DNA from: Maribellus maritimus
GTDB taxonomy: Bacteria > Bacteroidota > Bacteroidia > Bacteroidales > Prolixibacteraceae
Assembly (NCBI RefSeq): GCF_022267315.1
Contig: NZ_JAIKLE010000002.1
Span: 1-64,000, forward strand
Direction: 5' to 3'
Length of the DNA: 64,000 bases
The translations under genes and the position numbers were made by a program. Positions within the stretch are counted from its first letter, which is position 1, and every line of letters begins with the position of its first letter. The notes below the pieces were generated by a model. That model was not told where the DNA came from. It ran no database searches and saw nothing but the letters and a program-made list of their open reading frames with translations. Of the stretch, positions 1-7,043 are shown one piece after another.

Positions 1-52
1 TCTCAAGTTCTTTTAAATCCTCTTTTATATTGAATTTGCTTTGTCTTCCCAT
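1..52 (-). CDS. 5' end of a truncated unknown gene
   Basis: An ATG at the complement of 50-52 opens a frame reading MGRQSKFNIKEDLKELE that runs off the left edge. Only 17 residues are visible, charged and probably helical. The neighbour at 84 on the same strand ends 31 bases upstream, so this may be the next gene of the same transcript. The product cannot be named from this fragment; a small DNA-binding or transposase-type helix is possible but unsupported. Confidence 0.35.
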   Translation of the reverse strand, partial: MGRQSKFNIKEDLKELE

Positions 53-83
53 GCTTCAAAGATAATAAAGCGACACTATATAC

Positions 84-620
84 TCAAATTGGTATTACAA
101 CACGGGTAGTAAGAATTTCACATTCCGAAGAAACTTGTAGAATTTCATTTGAAAGAATTTCCTCCTTTAAAAAGTCAAAAGCTCCTTTCCGCAGATTAAT
201 TCCATATTCCAGGTAGGCTTTGAGGCAGGCCAGAAAATTTGCCCATCCTTCGGTATTTCCTTTTAACCAGTTAATTCCTTCAGGAGTGTTCTCTTTCTCT
301 TTCCCTTTCTCGGTTGCGGTTACCAGGGTGTTGTTTTCCGATTTTTCTGAAAGTTCAATATTTACTTCTGTTTTTTCCGAGCCACTGTCCCAGAAAAAAG
401 TGATTGATTTGTCCGTTTCAGTTTTGCCAACGTCAACCGGGAAACCTTCCTCAAATTCGGGGAAATACCAGGTTATTGTTTTCCCTTCCTCCATTCTTCC
501 AGAGCCTTTGGAGATAAAATAGTTACTCATCTTTTCCGGATTTACAATAGCTTCAAAAACATCGTTTGCCGGTTTTTGAATTTGAATGCGTGCTGTTATC
601 TCAAGTTGATTTGAATTCAT
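84..620 (-). CDS. SRPBCC/AHSA1-type START-fold protein
   Basis: A 178-aa cytoplasmic protein of the AHSA1 (Aha1 C-terminal-like) branch of the SRPBCC superfamily, a helix-grip fold that binds hydrophobic ligands. The start is typical: beta strand ITARIQIQKPANDVFEAIVNPEKM, abbreviated here as residues 8-31, followed by strands ending in a W-D-S-G turn and a final helix with EGWANFLACLKAYLEYGI. The family signature normally finishes near residue 155; about 22 further residues follow, ending in VVIPI, which could be a genuine tail or the trace of a small shift. It lies head to tail with 625-918, 918-1358 and 1371-2261, which include another SRPBCC protein and a VOC protein, a common Bacteroidota cassette. 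The ligand is unknown. Confidence 0.8.
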   Translation of the reverse strand: MNSNQLEITARIQIQKPANDVFEAIVNPEKMSNYFISKGSGRMEEGKTITWYFPEFEEGFPVDVGKTETDKSITFFWDSGSEKTEVNIELSEKSENNTLVTATEKGKEKENTPEGINWLKGNTEGWANFLACLKAYLEYGINLRKGAFDFLKEEILSNEILQVSSECEILTTRVVIPI

Positions 621-624
621 GTTT

Positions 625-918
625 TTATTTTTTGAATTGTAGTCCGTTTTCTTTTAGAATATCTCTCAGTTTTGAAATCACGTTTTTCCCAACGCCATGA
701 AGTTCCAGAATTTCATTTTCAGAAAAATTACTTAATTCTTCAACCGAAGTAATATCGTGCTTTTCCAGAGCCCGCCGGGCGGGAGCTGAGAGATGAGACA
801 AAAATCCAACTTTGGGTTTCCGTTCTTTTTCGCATTGCGGGCAAGTAGGACAATCGCTGCTTTTGTAATAGCGATGCCCTTTTTCACAAATCCGCAACGT
901 TTTATCAACATTTTGCAT
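625..918 (-). CDS. Zinc ribbon plus RNA polymerase alpha-CTD-like helix-hairpin-helix protein
   Basis: A 97-aa protein with two parts. Residues 1-32 hold a Cys-rich knuckle (ICEKGH, then CPTCPQC) that looks like a zinc ribbon. Residues 40-97 read LSAPARRALEKHDITSVEELSNFSE cut at L-H-G-V-G-K, the pattern of the RNA polymerase alpha subunit C-terminal domain, a pair of helix-hairpin-helix elements. Stand-alone alpha-CTD-like proteins of this kind occur in Bacteroidota, usually beside SRPBCC and VOC genes as here. The stop of the upstream VOC gene overlaps this ATG by one base, so the two are translationally linked. A nucleic-acid-binding role is likely from the fold; the actual target is unknown. 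Confidence 0.7.
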   Translation of the reverse strand: MQNVDKTLRICEKGHRYYKSSDCPTCPQCEKERKPKVGFLSHLSAPARRALEKHDITSVEELSNFSENEILELHGVGKNVISKLRDILKENGLQFKK

Positions 919-1358
919 TATGCCTTTTCAGCGCAATTAAACATCCACTTCACACCAAATTTATCAGTGCAGGCGCCATAATAATCGCCCCAGAACATGT
1001 CCTGAAGTTCTTGTTCCACAGCGCCTCCTGCCGAAAGTGCTTTAAATAACTTCCGCGTTTCCTCGCGGGTGTCCGGTTGAAGGTTTATATAAATGTTGGT
1101 TCCCATAATAACTTTGAAACCCATTTGCTCCGGTGCATCAGAACCCATTAACATATGTCCGCCTAAAATCGGCAAACTCACATGCATAACCATGTTTTCA
1201 ACCCCATCGGGTATGGGAGGCATGCCGTCCGCAGGGGGGACATCTTTAAAACGCATAATTCCTTGTCCGTCGAATTCAGTTCCAAAAACCGATTTGTAAA
1301 ATAAAAATGCTTCCTCGGTGTTTCCGGGAAAATTGAGATAAACATTTACTGTTGCCAT
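918..1358 (-). CDS. VOC (glyoxalase/PhnB-like) family protein
   Basis: A 146-aa vicinal-oxygen-chelate protein of the PhnB/3-demethylubiquinone-methyltransferase-like group. Visible features are the opening strand VNVYLNFPGNTEEAFLFY, the central strand MVMHVSLPILGGHMLMGSD, and the C-terminal block FWGDYYGACTDKFGVKWMF, all characteristic of PhnB-like proteins. The usual VOC pattern is two beta-alpha-beta-beta-beta modules in a cytoplasmic dimer. No substrate can be deduced; members of this group are commonly annotated as bleomycin-resistance-like or glyoxalase without demonstrated activity. The gene sits 12 bases after the two-domain SRPBCC gene and overlaps the next gene by one base. Confidence 0.85.
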   Translation of the reverse strand: MATVNVYLNFPGNTEEAFLFYKSVFGTEFDGQGIMRFKDVPPADGMPPIPDGVENMVMHVSLPILGGHMLMGSDAPEQMGFKVIMGTNIYINLQPDTREETRKLFKALSAGGAVEQELQDMFWGDYYGACTDKFGVKWMFNCAEKA

Positions 1359-1370
1359 AATTATAAATTT

Positions 1371-2261
1371 TTATTGTTCGCAGATTGTTTTTAGTTTTTC
1401 CAGCGCTTTAGGCCATGTTTCCGTAAAATAGGAACTCATATTTTCATCCAGTTTGGTTTTGGTTATCATATCAACTTTCAGAAGCGTTTTGCCATTTTGA
1501 TCAGTGAAAGTATAGTTTTCCAGTCCGCCACTCCATGGTTCCACTTCCGGGCCGGACGTTTTTTCTACTCCATTTTCCAATAAACCGAGGTGTTCAATGC
1601 TAACAAACTGGTTCGGGATGTTTTCTTTTATCCGGCTTACCATACCTCCTTCATTTCCATTTTCATCGATCCCGATAAAAAGAATTTTCGATTCCTTTTC
1701 CCATGAACCTTTATAATGTGAAGTAGGGTTGAATATTTTCGTCCATTCACGGTAAGTTTTATGCGCCAGCATAATTTTGTAAACCTTTTCGGGTTTAGCG
1801 TCAATTAATATTTCAAAATGTATATTCTCCATTGTTCCCGATGCTTCTACATATTTTTTAAAATTATTCAGAATGGCCTGCCACCCTTTTTTTTGCATTT
1901 CAATTGGATTTTCATTTTCCGCCTCAAAAACCTCTTTAACATGGGTTTCGTCGCCTTCTCCCCTGAAAGTTATTTTAACTTTCCGTTCATCATCAAGTGT
2001 TTCTTCAATTTGTTCTTTTTCCTTAACAAAATTATATGTGCCACTAAAATCGAAACCAAAACTTCCGTCTTTTGCTTCCATTCGCCAAACAAATTTTCCT
2101 CCTTCGCGAATGTCATTTTTTGCCCACGGACAGAACCAGTCATCTGATGCAAAATTCCAGTTAATAATGTGATTTGGCTGTGTCCAAAAATCCCATACTT
2201 TCTGAACAGGTGCTTCAATTTTTGTTGAAACTGTGATGAATGTTTTTTCTTTTTTCTGCAT
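1371..2261 (-). CDS. Tandem SRPBCC/AHSA1 two-domain protein
   Basis: A 296-aa protein made of two START-fold copies. Copy one covers about residues 8-140 (begins ITVSTKIEAPVQKVWDFWTQP and ends GWQAILNNFKKYVEA). Copy two covers about 145-296 (begins IHFEILIDAKPEKVYKIML and ends YFTETWPKALEKLKTICEQ). Single-domain AHSA1-like proteins are about 140-160 aa, so this is a natural duplication-fusion. The first copy is AHSA1-like; the second lacks the long charged loop. It is the promoter-proximal gene of the minus-strand cassette and is divergent from the AraC-type regulator at 2391, which may control it. Function is otherwise unknown. Confidence 0.8.
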   Translation of the reverse strand: MQKKEKTFITVSTKIEAPVQKVWDFWTQPNHIINWNFASDDWFCPWAKNDIREGGKFVWRMEAKDGSFGFDFSGTYNFVKEKEQIEETLDDERKVKITFRGEGDETHVKEVFEAENENPIEMQKKGWQAILNNFKKYVEASGTMENIHFEILIDAKPEKVYKIMLAHKTYREWTKIFNPTSHYKGSWEKESKILFIGIDENGNEGGMVSRIKENIPNQFVSIEHLGLLENGVEKTSGPEVEPWSGGLENYTFTDQNGKTLLKVDMITKTKLDENMSSYFTETWPKALEKLKTICEQ

Positions 2262-2275
2262 TGCTATTTTTTTCT

Positions 2276-2368
2276 AATCGTCGTTTCTCTTTTATTAAAA
2301 CAAAATTACTTTCGTTCAAAAAAATTATAGATGTGTAAAAACGACAAATTTTAGGTAAATTACGACAA
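2276..2368. promoter_or_regulatory. Candidate AraC-type half-sites in the divergent promoter region
   Basis: The 129-base gap between the divergent SRPBCC (2261) and GlxA-type (2391) genes carries two direct copies of ACGACAA followed by TTTAG, beginning at 2341 and 2362, that is 21 bases or two helical turns apart. An inverted, slightly altered copy (AATCGTCGT) lies at 2276-2284. Direct repeats two turns apart are the usual arrangement of AraC-family binding half-sites, and the adjacent gene encodes an AraC-family regulator. Binding is inferred, not shown. Confidence 0.45.
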
Positions 2369-2390
2369 TTTAGTCTTTTAATGTTTTGAA

Positions 2391-3383
2391 ATGAAAAAAA
2401 TATCAATTTTAGTAGCTGAAAATACAGTCATTCAGTCTATTGCTGATCCGCAATACTGTTTTGAAACCGTAAACTATTTTTTAAATGTAAAAGGAAAACC
2501 TTCGATGTTTGATGTTCAGTTGGTTGGAGTATCCAACGGTATTCGCTTAAATAAAGGACGCTACAGCATCCATCCTGATAAATTGATTGATGAGGTTTAC
2601 AAAACAGATTTAATTATTATTCCTGCTTTGTTTGGCGACATAAATGAGGCTTTGGAATCAAATAAAAATTTTATTCCGTGGATTGTAAAACAATACAAAT
2701 CGGGAGCAGAAGTCGCTTCGTTGTGCGTAGGGGCATTTTTACTGGCGTCAACAGGGTTGCTTAAAGGCAAAAAATGTTCAACACATTGGGGATTTATAGA
2801 TGACTTTAGTAAAATGTTTCCCGATGTGAATGTGCAACCCGGGAGTATTATTACCGAAGAGAGCGGAATTTATACCAGCGGAGGTGCAAATTCATACTGG
2901 AATCTTTTATTGCACCTGGTGGAGAAATATACCAATCGTGAAACGGCACTGCTGATTTCAAAATATTTTGCCATTGAAATTGGTAGGAGCAGCCAGTCGT
3001 TTTTTGCCATGTTTAAAGGCCAGAAACAGCACAACGACGAGGACATTAAAAAAGCACAGGAATTTATTGAGAGAAATATTGAAGAGAAAATTACGGTTGA
3101 AGAGCTTGCTGAAAAACTAGCTGTTGGCCGCCGAAGTCTTGAACGGAGATTTAAAAAGGCGACAAACAATTCTGTGCACGAATATATTCAGCGGGTAAAA
3201 ATTGAAGCCGCCAAACGAAATATGGAAACCAGCCGTAAAAATATCAATGAGGTGATGTTTGAAGTGGGCTACACGGATACAAAGGCATTTCGAACAACCT
3301 TTAAGAAGATTACGGGAATCACACCTGTTGAATACCGGAACAGATATAATAAAATTGAAACAGAAAGCATTCAGGTGGAGTAA
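2391..3383 (+). CDS. GlxA-family AraC transcriptional regulator
   Basis: A 330-aa regulator. Residues 1-205 are a DJ-1/PfpI-like (class I glutamine amidotransferase-like) sensor domain with the nucleophile-elbow motif SLCVGAFLLA. Residues about 225-325 form the AraC dimeric helix-turn-helix domain: first helix pair AEKLAVGRRSLERRFK, second VGYTDTKAFRTTFKKITG, with the family closing motif GITPVEYRNRY. This matches the GlxA architecture (typically 310-340 aa). It is divergent from the SRPBCC-VOC cassette, and paired repeats lie between the two starts. The inducer is unknown. The ATG at 2391 is kept because it begins the first strand of the PfpI domain. Confidence 0.88.
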   Translation: MKKISILVAENTVIQSIADPQYCFETVNYFLNVKGKPSMFDVQLVGVSNGIRLNKGRYSIHPDKLIDEVYKTDLIIIPALFGDINEALESNKNFIPWIVKQYKSGAEVASLCVGAFLLASTGLLKGKKCSTHWGFIDDFSKMFPDVNVQPGSIITEESGIYTSGGANSYWNLLLHLVEKYTNRETALLISKYFAIEIGRSSQSFFAMFKGQKQHNDEDIKKAQEFIERNIEEKITVEELAEKLAVGRRSLERRFKKATNNSVHEYIQRVKIEAAKRNMETSRKNINEVMFEVGYTDTKAFRTTFKKITGITPVEYRNRYNKIETESIQVE

Positions 3384-3394
3384 TTTATTAAGTT

Positions 3395-3883
3395 TTAATC
3401 ATAGAATTTCAGGTTTTGTTGCAAACGCTCCATCATGGTAACAATTCGTTGTGTTTTGGTTTTTATGGTTTTGGCAGCATAAATCCAGTCGATGTAGGCT
3501 TTTTGTTCTCCTTCAGAAAAGTTGAAAAAACGTTCTGCAATTTCTTTTGGTTCATTCAGCAAACATTCCTGAATCTCATGGGGTATTTTATATGGAAGAT
3601 CATCGGCAAAGAGAATGATATGCACAAAATTACCCGCTTCTTTTTTGATTTCTTTTCTGATTTGCGCTTTTACCGGTAAAAAAAGTTTACCGTTTCCCAT
3701 GGGCATAAGTTTGTAGTTTTTCAGTTCAAAGCCATCGATTGAACCCTTTACTTTTACCCAGCCAAACGGATTGTTTTTGTTTTGTAGTATTTCCGGAATT
3801 TCCGCATAAGTCCAGCCGCCTTTGCCTGGATACTTTTGCAGGAGATATTCTTTGTCAACCAGTGGGCTTTCAACCGAATTCAT
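3395..3883 (-). CDS. YdeI/OmpD-associated family protein with DUF1905 domain
   Basis: A 162-aa protein with an N-terminal DUF1905 beta domain (about residues 18-95, including GWVKVKGSIDGFELKNYKLMP shortened here as the GWVKVKGSIDG turn, and LFLPVKAQIRKEI) and a C-terminal OmdA/YdeI helical segment (about 100-160, with IAERFFNFSEGEQKAYIDWIYAAKTIKT abbreviated as FFNFSEGEQKAYIDWI). This two-part architecture is annotated as bacteriocin-protection or YdeI-like. The molecular role is unsettled. It is convergent with the GlxA-type gene, with 11 bases between stops, and co-directional with the DUF1801 and nucleotidyltransferase genes upstream. Confidence 0.8.
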   Translation of the reverse strand: MNSVESPLVDKEYLLQKYPGKGGWTYAEIPEILQNKNNPFGWVKVKGSIDGFELKNYKLMPMGNGKLFLPVKAQIRKEIKKEAGNFVHIILFADDLPYKIPHEIQECLLNEPKEIAERFFNFSEGEQKAYIDWIYAAKTIKTKTQRIVTMMERLQQNLKFYD

Positions 3884-3901
3884 AAAAGTAATAACCGAGC
3901 T

Positions 3902-4258
3902 TTATCGGATTTTGTTTTCTTCAACTCTTAACTTTACTATTCTGGTAATCAAATTAAATGGTATTGGCTGATTCAAAGGAAACTGCACCGAACCTTTTCC
4001 TTGTTTGTACTGCGAAAGTTCCCGGGCAAATTTTGCATGTCCGCTTGGAGTTGCATAAAAACCTACATGTTTTTTGTAGCCCGCAAAATAAACAAGCGGC
4101 TTGCCAGATGTTTTGTATGCCGGCATTCCGTAGCTTATACTTTCTTCTGCTTTCGGGGCAATTTCGAGGATCGTTTTCCGCAGCCTTTTTAGTATTTTCT
4201 GAATATCTTCAGGAAATTCCGAAATATAATCGTCAACACTTTCAGATTTATTCTTCAT
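3902..4258 (-). CDS. DUF1801 (YdhG-like) protein
   Basis: A 118-aa protein matching the DUF1801 family: opening helix SVDDYISEFPEDIQKILKRL, then the signature EESISYGMPAYKTSGKPLVYF shortened as SYGMPAYK, then YKKHVGFYATPSG. These proteins resemble frataxin-fold iron chaperones such as YdhG of Bacillus, and that role is a family-level annotation only. The start overlaps the end of the upstream nucleotidyltransferase gene by 11 bases, indicating coupled translation. Confidence 0.85.
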   Translation of the reverse strand: MKNKSESVDDYISEFPEDIQKILKRLRKTILEIAPKAEESISYGMPAYKTSGKPLVYFAGYKKHVGFYATPSGHAKFARELSQYKQGKGSVQFPLNQPIPFNLITRIVKLRVEENKIR

Positions 4259-5048
4259 CGGTCGACTGCACTTTTGTTTTAATTTTTGTGAAGTATTCCA
4301 TCACCTTCTTTTGAAGTTCATTTTTTAGAACAACATCTCCCGGATATAGCTTTTTCCGAAACTCGTTGTAAAGTTCAATTTCTTTTTCCAAAGAGCGTAT
4401 TATCGAGGAAACTTCATATTCCGGAACCGTTTTTTTCAGACTCTCGAAATCGGTTGTGTCAAAGTTAAATTCAATCTTTCGCAGACCTTTTGGAAGCTGG
4501 CTGTTTTTTATTTGTAACAAAGGAGATATTACATTCATTCTCAAATAAGAAATGGAATCGAGTGCTTCAAAATATTCACCCCGGCCAATTTTTAATGTGA
4601 TGTAATGAACCCAAATCCAGAAACGATCTTCAATCCATTGAAAATCGAGTTTGGGCCAGCTGGCTTCTGTGGTTTTTATTATTTCGGAAAGAATATTCCC
4701 TCTTTCCCAGAGTATGACCGGATTTTCAACGCGTTCTTTGAATTCTTCGGCGGTAACAAATTTAATATCAACATGCAAAAGAGGGGTCTCAAACAGACAA
4801 ATCAATACCCGTGGTTCCCCAACATGTTCACCTGTAAATCCGTCGATAAACTGGCCCATTTTTGATGCATATTCAAGCATTTTTTCCTTCTGCCCCGAAA
4901 TTTTTTCTTTGGTAACTAAAACCAGATCCAAATCTGAAAATTCATCCAGTTCGTTGGTGATGTATGAACCGCCGGCTGCAAGCCCTAAAACCTGAGAATC
5001 GGTTTTTAGTTTTTCGACCGCTTTTTCGGCAAATTGTTTTTGTATCAT
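4248..5048 (-). CDS. Nucleotidyltransferase-domain protein
   Basis: A 266-aa protein with an N-terminal pol-beta-type nucleotidyltransferase core: LAAGGSYITNELDEFSDLDL contains the GG/GS turn and the metal-binding D-x-D pair (S-D-L-D-L). A further acidic residue is expected in the LHVDIKFV strand at about residue 95, so all three carboxylates appear present. The remaining 170 residues are helical and lack an aminoglycoside-specific signature. The family includes aminoglycoside adenylyltransferase-like and streptomycin-type enzymes, but most such chromosomal copies in Bacteroidota are uncharacterised. It overlaps the DUF1801 gene and follows an unknown 161-aa gene by three bases. Confidence 0.75.
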   Translation of the reverse strand: MIQKQFAEKAVEKLKTDSQVLGLAAGGSYITNELDEFSDLDLVLVTKEKISGQKEKMLEYASKMGQFIDGFTGEHVGEPRVLICLFETPLLHVDIKFVTAEEFKERVENPVILWERGNILSEIIKTTEASWPKLDFQWIEDRFWIWVHYITLKIGRGEYFEALDSISYLRMNVISPLLQIKNSQLPKGLRKIEFNFDTTDFESLKKTVPEYEVSSIIRSLEKEIELYNEFRKKLYPGDVVLKNELQKKVMEYFTKIKTKVQSTDEE

Positions 5049-5051
5049 TTT

Positions 5052-5537
5052 TTAACTAAAAAGTGTTATCCAAATGGGTATCATAGCAGCAATTGCAACT
5101 GAAGCAGTTTGCCAGTTGTAGTTGGTAACATATAAGCCACACATCAAATATAAAGGATTTTCTAATTCAGATATTATTTTCCCGTGACCCGAAGACCCCT
5201 GAAAAATTATTCGTTCGCCCTGTTTATTCACCAGACTCCATTTTGTGTTCCATATATTGTCAAATTTCCATAGGAATTTGTTATCGTCTATAGTAATGGT
5301 TGCCCGGTTCATCCAGGTATTGTATACAATTTTTCCGACGACTGTATTTTTTTCCCGATCAATAATTTTTGTATTCTGTTTAAAAAATCCTTGTGAAAGA
5401 AATGTATATTTTTCACCTAAAATAGTTGCTTCATAAGCGTTGGAAAACGTCCGGTTTATAAGATATCCTATTGGTTTTCCGCTCTCAAAAAGTTTATAGG
5501 TACACGAAAATAAATTTTTGCTCCACGTAATTTTCAT
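5052..5537 (-). CDS. Unrecognised beta-rich protein, possibly tubby/LURP-one-like, with C-terminal membrane segment
   Basis: A 161-aa protein with no firm family assignment. Residues 1-120 alternate short hydrophobic strands and charged turns (YKLFESGKPIGYL, YTFLSQGFFKQNTKIIDRE, RATITIDDNKFLWKF), a pattern like the LURP-one/tubby/scramblase-related barrel, in which a hydrophobic helix passes through or follows a 12-stranded barrel. The last 25 residues (SVAIAAMIPIWITLF) are a single hydrophobic helix, either a tail anchor or the central helix of that fold. There is no signal peptide. The gene ends three bases before the nucleotidyltransferase start. The fold suggestion is tentative. Confidence 0.55.
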   Translation of the reverse strand: MKITWSKNLFSCTYKLFESGKPIGYLINRTFSNAYEATILGEKYTFLSQGFFKQNTKIIDREKNTVVGKIVYNTWMNRATITIDDNKFLWKFDNIWNTKWSLVNKQGERIIFQGSSGHGKIISELENPLYLMCGLYVTNYNWQTASVAIAAMIPIWITLFS

Positions 5538-5557
5538 AACTGTTCAGGTTTTGGATT

Positions 5558-6082
5558 TTATTGTTTTGATTTCAATGAGTTCAAGATGGATTCGATTTCA
5601 TTTATGATTTCAAAGTTATTTCTTGAAGTGTTTTCAATAACAAAGTCAGTGTTAAAATTTTTATCCAGAAATTGTTTGTTAATTTTTTCCATTTGTTTGT
5701 CGGAAATATTTACATGAATGGATTGGTCGCGGGTTTTCACTCTGGTAAGGCAAATTTGAGGATCAGCCTTAATTTTTATTGTTATTACCTCAAAATCAAC
5801 TTTTAATTTGTTTAGCATGGTTTCAAAAGCGGCACTTAATCCAAGAGATTCAAATACCAATTTTTGTTTTTTCTGCATTTCTTTGCGAATGCCATTTTCG
5901 ATAGCTAAAAAAACTTCCTGAATATAAGCATCATCATCCGGTTTTCTTTTCCTGATTATATTTTTTGCCCAATCTTCCACGCGTATAAAAGGAATATGAA
6001 AATGCTTGTCAAACAGATTTCCAATAAAAGATTTGCCGCTTCCTTTTTGGCCAATAAGAAGAAAAATGGTTTTTTCGGGCAT
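5558..6082 (-). CDS. P-loop AAA/nucleoside-kinase-like ATPase
   Basis: A 174-aa single-domain P-loop protein. The Walker A motif LLIGQKGSGKSFIGNLF lies at residues 8-24. A DxD/R-type second motif region (FIRVEDWA) follows, and a lid-like segment with CLTRVKTRDQSIHVN occurs at about 110-125. Size and layout are those of adenylate or shikimate kinase-like nucleoside and metabolite kinases, annotated broadly as AAA family ATPase. The substrate is unknown. It sits 20 bases after the start side of the 5052 gene on the same strand. Confidence 0.75.
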   Translation of the reverse strand: MPEKTIFLLIGQKGSGKSFIGNLFDKHFHIPFIRVEDWAKNIIRKRKPDDDAYIQEVFLAIENGIRKEMQKKQKLVFESLGLSAAFETMLNKLKVDFEVITIKIKADPQICLTRVKTRDQSIHVNISDKQMEKINKQFLDKNFNTDFVIENTSRNNFEIINEIESILNSLKSKQ

Positions 6083-6136
6083 TGTGTCTGAATGTTAAAA
6101 AGAGCTTTGTTGATTTCAGGTTTAAAAGTAAAAAAT

Positions 6137-6652
6137 TTATTTTACAACCCGGTGATAATTGAATTTAACTTCTGATTTTTCTCCGTGACTATCAATCACC
6201 ACATACATGTTTATTTCATCGTCACTAATTCGTTCAAAAGTAAAACCATCAAAAAAAACTTTGCCCGGATTAACTTTTACCAGTTTAAAATCAACGGTTT
6301 CATCTTTTTCTTCCCAGCCTTTTAAATCGGAATGAAAGTGTTTTAACCGAAGAACAAGTGTTTCCTTTTCTTCAACAAGTGTACAAATTTCATAGAAATT
6401 CACCTTATCGTTTACAAGCAGCCGGAAAACGCACATCATTGAACCGCCAAGAGGGGGAGACCATATTTCTTCCGCAATCCCGCCAAAAGCTTCTCCTTTC
6501 CAGTGTCCCTGAATCCAGGCGACATCATGGAGTGTTGCATTTGGAGAACCAACAGAAGTATCGTAAAACATGGTATTTGGAAATTTTTCCTGTGCATTAA
6601 TTTGGAGTACAAAAAAGGCGAAGGAAAACAAAAAAAAGTATATTTTTTTCAT
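6137..6652 (-). CDS. Secreted DUF6265-family protein
   Basis: A 171-aa exported protein: signal peptide MKKIYFFLFSFAFFVLQINAQ with cleavage near residue 20, then a lipocalin-like beta domain. The block LHDVAWIQGHWKGEAFGGIAEE and the phrase WSPPLGGSMMCVFRL are the signature of DUF6265, in which W-I-x-G-x-W starts the first strand. About 150 mature residues is the usual size. The function is unknown; small lipocalin-like ligand binding is plausible. A 54-base gap separates it from the P-loop gene. Confidence 0.8.
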   Translation of the reverse strand: MKKIYFFLFSFAFFVLQINAQEKFPNTMFYDTSVGSPNATLHDVAWIQGHWKGEAFGGIAEEIWSPPLGGSMMCVFRLLVNDKVNFYEICTLVEEKETLVLRLKHFHSDLKGWEEKDETVDFKLVKVNPGKVFFDGFTFERISDDEINMYVVIDSHGEKSEVKFNYHRVVK

Positions 6653-6736
6653 TCGGAAATTTTTCTAATCAAACATTAAAATCAGTGATTTGGTTTTTGC
6701 TCAAATTTATAAAAAGTGGGAAAAATTTATGAGATA

Positions 6737-6949
6737 CTACTTATTTTCTTTTTTCCTGTTCTTCTTGTTTTGCCGATAAATGATATAAACAATAATCAAT
6801 AAAACCGGAACCACAATAAATAGAATGATATTCAGAAGGTTAAGTTCAACGGGTTCGGGGTTTGCTCCGGGTAAAGTGGTTGGACCCTGTGAATATACCG
6901 TTGCCCAAAGGACTATAAAATTTATGGCTAACAGAATTTTTTTAATCAT
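6737..6949 (-). CDS. Small membrane protein
   Basis: A 70-aa protein when begun at the ATG at 6949, which gives a clean hydrophobic leader (MIKKILLAINFIVLWATVYSQ). A proline-rich spacer (TTLPGANPEPVE) follows, then a transmembrane helix (LLNIILFIVVPVLLIIVYII) and a basic tail (QNKKNRKKENK). A longer frame to 7021 adds 24 residues with no signal-like character, so the shorter start is preferred. The predicted topology is a cleaved leader, a short periplasmic loop and one anchor with a cytoplasmic basic tail. No function is assignable. Confidence 0.65.
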   Translation of the reverse strand: MIKKILLAINFIVLWATVYSQGPTTLPGANPEPVELNLLNIILFIVVPVLLIIVYIIYRQNKKNRKKENK

Positions 6950-7043
6950 GTTAAATTGTTTAAATGTGCTTTTAAGTAGAAGAACTATCTGCAGGATTTT
7001 GTTCAATTTAACACCCAACAAAAATAGATTTAACTTAGCAGGA

